DNA of 64,000 bases. Origin: Oscillospiraceae bacterium. Its GTDB lineage: Bacteria; Bacillota; Clostridia; Oscillospirales; Acutalibacteraceae. The stretch is taken from contig SVPQ01000008.1 in NCBI GenBank assembly GCA_015065845.1, forward strand, positions 1 to 64,000, written 5' to 3'. Position numbers and translations under genes: made by a program. Below the pieces are notes generated by a model. It made no database searches. It had not been told where the DNA came from and saw nothing but the letters and a program-made list of their open reading frames with translations. Shown in pieces: positions 61,893 through 64,000 of the stretch; position 1 is the stretch's first letter, and every line of letters begins with the position of its first letter.

Positions 61893-62798
61893 ATGACAAC
61901 TTTAGAAATTATTTTAATCTTAATTGTAGCATTGTTATGTGTTCTGATTTCAGTATTCATAATAAAATCAATAAAAACTAAAAAGCAAATAAATACTTTG
62001 ACTGAGAGTATAGAAAAGTATTTAGAAAATGGTGATTTAACAAAATTCAGTACCGCCGATAATAATTTCTCTACTTTACAAAATGCAGTTTGTGATTTAG
62101 AGAATGCATTAGAATTACAAAAGCATAATACTAAAGCAGAAACACAAAGAAATTCAGATTTTATTGCAGATATTTCTCACCAGTTCAAAACCCCTATTGC
62201 AGGTTTAAAATTGTATATTGAAATGGATAACAAATTGAATCCAACAGACCACACAGAAAAAGAGTTGCAACTCATTGAGAAAATGGAAGAACTTATCAGA
62301 AAACTCTTGCACCTTGAAAAGATTAAAACTGATGCTTACACAATGGATTTTAATATGTGTGAGGTACAAGAAATTGTGAGTAGCATTATAACTGACTTTA
62401 AGCCAATTTTTAAAGAAAAAGAATTTACTGTTACAGGTAGCAGTAAAATGCGTTGTGATAAATCGTGGCTTTTTGAAGCAATTGGTAACGTAATAAAAAA
62501 TGCGTGTGAGCATACCGCCGATAATGGAAAAATTGATGTTATAATTGAAGACAGCGAACAATCAACTATTGTAACTGTTTCTGACAATGGCGGTGGAGTT
62601 GAAACGCAGGAGATTTCCAAAATATTCAACCGCTTTCACAGAACCAAAAATGCTAAACCACAAAGTGCAGGCATAGGTCTTGCAATTACAAAGGCAATAG
62701 TTGAAAAGCACCACGGAACTATAAGCGCCGAGAACACAGAAAAAGGTCTTAATATTATAATGTGCTTTCCGCATTTAGATGGGTATATTACATACTAA
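61893..62798 (+). CDS. Sensor histidine kinase without an extracellular sensor domain
   Basis: A 301-residue kinase with a single N-terminal membrane helix (about 4-27), a short linker, the DHp motif FIADISHQFKTPIAGL with the phospho-His, and a HATPase domain (NVIKNACEH N-box, VSDNGGGV G1, AGIGLAITKAI G2). With no sensing loop it probably takes its signal from a partner such as the ABC transporter downstream (compare BceS, inference). ATG at 61893 follows GGGAG. The apparent earlier start inside the regulator gene was rejected. Confidence 0.9.
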   Translation: MTTLEIILILIVALLCVLISVFIIKSIKTKKQINTLTESIEKYLENGDLTKFSTADNNFSTLQNAVCDLENALELQKHNTKAETQRNSDFIADISHQFKTPIAGLKLYIEMDNKLNPTDHTEKELQLIEKMEELIRKLLHLEKIKTDAYTMDFNMCEVQEIVSSIITDFKPIFKEKEFTVTGSSKMRCDKSWLFEAIGNVIKNACEHTADNGKIDVIIEDSEQSTIVTVSDNGGGVETQEISKIFNRFHRTKNAKPQSAGIGLAITKAIVEKHHGTISAENTEKGLNIIMCFPHLDGYITY

Positions 62799-62810
62799 GT
62801 AAAAATAATA

Positions 62811-62876
62811 AGTGGCTTTAATCTTACGAAAATGTAAGATTAAAGTCACTTAAATTTAATGTTAGTGTTTTATAAT
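62811..62876 (+). promoter_or_regulatory. Hairpin/operator and -10 upstream of the transporter genes
   Basis: A 17-bp stem (one G-T pair) spans 62811-62850 and carries AATCTTAC, the half-site seen at the regulator promoter. TATAAT follows at 62871-62876, with no good -35 (ACTTAA). The site may end the kinase transcript and also serve as the regulator's binding site for the activator-dependent transporter promoter. Confidence 0.6.
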
Positions 62877-62917
62877 ATAATCACAATAAAGGGGTACGCC
62901 CAAAAGGAGAATTTTTT

Positions 62918-63613
62918 ATGAGTATTATTGAATGTAAAAATTTAACAAAGGAATATTTAAGCGGTGAAAATGTAGTAGTCGCTTTAAATGATGTTACAGT
63001 AAGTTTTGAAAAAGGCGAATTTGTTGCGATTACCGGCCCTTCTGGTTCAGGTAAATCTACATTTTTACATTGTTTAAGTAGCCTTGAGAATGCTACAAGT
63101 GGCGAGGTTATTTATAATAACGAGAGCTTAAAAAGCTACAACGACAATCAGCTTTCTATTTTAAGAAGAAGACGCTTCGGCTTTGTTTTTCAGGCTTACA
63201 ACTTAGTTGAAGAATTAACAGGTTACGAAAACATTCTTTTACCTATTATGCTCGACAAGAAAAAGCCAGACGAAGAATACCTTAAAAAGATAATAGATAT
63301 TTTAGGCATTGAAGACAGACTAAGTCACCTCCCCTCTGCCCTTTCTGGTGGTCAGCAACAAAGAATTGCAATAGCACGAGCACTTGCAAACAAACCAACT
63401 ATTCTTTTTGCTGATGAGCCAACTGGTAACCTTGACGGTAAAAGTGGTAGAGAGGTGCTTTCACTCCTTAAATATGTAAGTAAAGAATTAGGCGTAACGC
63501 TCATTCTTGTAACTCACGACTTAAATGTTGCAGAACAAGCAGACAGAGTTATTACCATTGAAGACGGTGCAGTAATTAAAGATAGTAAAAACACATCCGT
63601 TCAAGGTGAATAA
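62918..63613 (+). CDS. MacB/BceA-type ABC transporter ATPase
   Basis: A 231-residue ATPase. Walker A is [10 protein letters not shown]-loop FVFQAYNL, signature LSGGQQQR, Walker B ILFADEPTGNLD and switch LVTHD. AAAGGAG precedes the ATG. It is paired with an FtsX-type permease 16 bp downstream. Such pairs next to an OmpR-type system commonly export or sense antimicrobial peptides (BceAB-like, inference). Confidence 0.92.
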   Translation: MSIIECKNLTKEYLSGENVVVALNDVTVSFEKGEFVAITGPSGSGKSTFLHCLSSLENATSGEVIYNNESLKSYNDNQLSILRRRRFGFVFQAYNLVEELTGYENILLPIMLDKKKPDEEYLKKIIDILGIEDRLSHLPSALSGGQQQRIAIARALANKPTILFADEPTGNLDGKSGREVLSLLKYVSKELGVTLILVTHDLNVAEQADRVITIEDGAVIKDSKNTSVQGE

Positions 63614-63629
63614 GTCAAGGTGAGTAATT

Positions 63630-64000
63630 ATGAAAAAGAAAAAACTTACTTATAACTCCCTTGCATTAGGGAACTTAAAAAACCGTAAGAAGCAATACAC
63701 ACTTCTTATTATTGGTATAATTCTTTCAATGACGCTTTCCTCAAGTTTTACATTCTTTGTTTCAAGCGCTATAAGTTCTGCTTTAGAAACGCATAATTTT
63801 CTTTATGGTAAGCAGTCACACATTATTATTAACACTATAAGAAATGAAGAAACAGAGGAATTTTTAAATTCTAATGTAACAACTCACGGATATGCACATA
63901 TTTTAGGAAAAATTGCTGCCGTAGGTGATGAACCCAGCACAGGTGCCGATGTTGCATGGTTAGAAAAAGAAGCAAAAGACCTTTATTTCCAGAGTCTTAT
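63630..64000 (+). CDS. FtsX-family permease, N-terminal part (runs off the window)
   Basis: The first 123 codons are visible. The N terminus is KKKKLTYNSLALGNLKNRK, with one membrane helix (about 23-45; LLIIGIILSMTLSSSFTFFV) and then the start of an extracellular domain (TIRNEETEEFLN...). This is the standard start of MacB/FtsX-type permeases. AAGGTGA lies upstream. It forms a transporter with the ATPase before it; length and remaining helices are outside the window. Confidence 0.85.
   Translation, partial: MKKKKLTYNSLALGNLKNRKKQYTLLIIGIILSMTLSSSFTFFVSSAISSALETHNFLYGKQSHIIINTIRNEETEEFLNSNVTTHGYAHILGKIAAVGDEPSTGADVAWLEKEAKDLYFQSL

Noticed and set aside
1-64000. tRNA, rRNA, tmRNA or 6S RNA genes
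   Set aside because: No cloverleaf, CCA-ended acceptor or conserved rRNA blocks were recognised; a covariance search was not possible.

Overview
The window is a contiguous piece of a low-GC Firmicutes chromosome, most likely an uncultured gut clostridium of the Ruminococcaceae/Oscillospirales type. The grounds are AT-rich coding sequence, AGGAGG-type ribosome binding sites, sigma-A promoters, Firmicutes gene orders (gdpP-rplI-dnaB; tilS-hpt-ftsH; miaB-ymcA-like-mutS-mutL), RNase J, a YmxH-type protein, BspA-type leucine-rich surface proteins and a dockerin. The host is inferred from gene content only. I saw no tRNA, rRNA, CRISPR array, prophage or classical insertion sequence.

Layout. 1-7.4 kb (minus): a lipase-like hydrolase, miaB, a YlbF/YmcA-family protein, mutS and mutL. 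7.7-11.5 kb (plus): a double-length ThyX, a NUDIX protein, a small membrane exporter-like protein and thiamine pyrophosphokinase. 11.6-23.8 kb (minus): a housekeeping run from RNase J through gdpP, rplI, dnaB, tilS and hpt to ftsH, preceded by a nucleotidyltransferase/phosphomannomutase-like fusion with worn active sites. 24-25.8 kb (plus): RNase HI and two tandem DUF3267 membrane proteins. 26.3-31.1 kb (minus): a four-gene operon (YhhN-like, AlaX-like, metallophosphoesterase, MBL-fold). 31.3-34.8 kb (plus): a DUF218 protein, a CrtI-like oxidoreductase and a flavin/2Fe-2S reductase. 35-41.8 kb (minus): a 1806-residue RHS protein followed by a membrane protein. 42-46 kb: a TIM-barrel isomerase, a beta-helix protein and an orphan prepilin. 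46.2-48.8 kb (minus): a polar amino-acid ABC importer whose binding protein looks circularly permuted. 49-55.7 kb: two leucine-rich surface proteins and an Xre regulator. 56.2-61.1 kb: ymxH, SOS-regulated dinB, a large membrane protein and a DUF3048 lipoprotein. 61.2-64 kb (plus): a two-component system and an ABC/FtsX transporter running off the window.

The most unusual feature is between the genes. Five of the six convergent gene junctions are filled by 100-600 bp elements made of degenerate tandem 7-mers arranged as inverted arms around nested hairpins. Three of them (near 26.0, 50.4 and 55.9 kb) share a core hairpin and flanks. A 27-nt palindromic module accompanies the 7-mers at four sites. 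Separately, at least four genes end in perfect or near-perfect inverted repeats that contain the stop codon. I found no published family that I can name for these elements.

Protein-level oddities include ThyX halves with complementary active-site motifs, the permuted binding protein with a partner ATPase carrying an extra 75 residues, MiaB without its TRAM domain, a reductase with degenerate NAD(P) motifs, and an RHS protein tipped by a membrane helix with a membrane protein directly downstream. All functional assignments are from motif reading; no database search was run.
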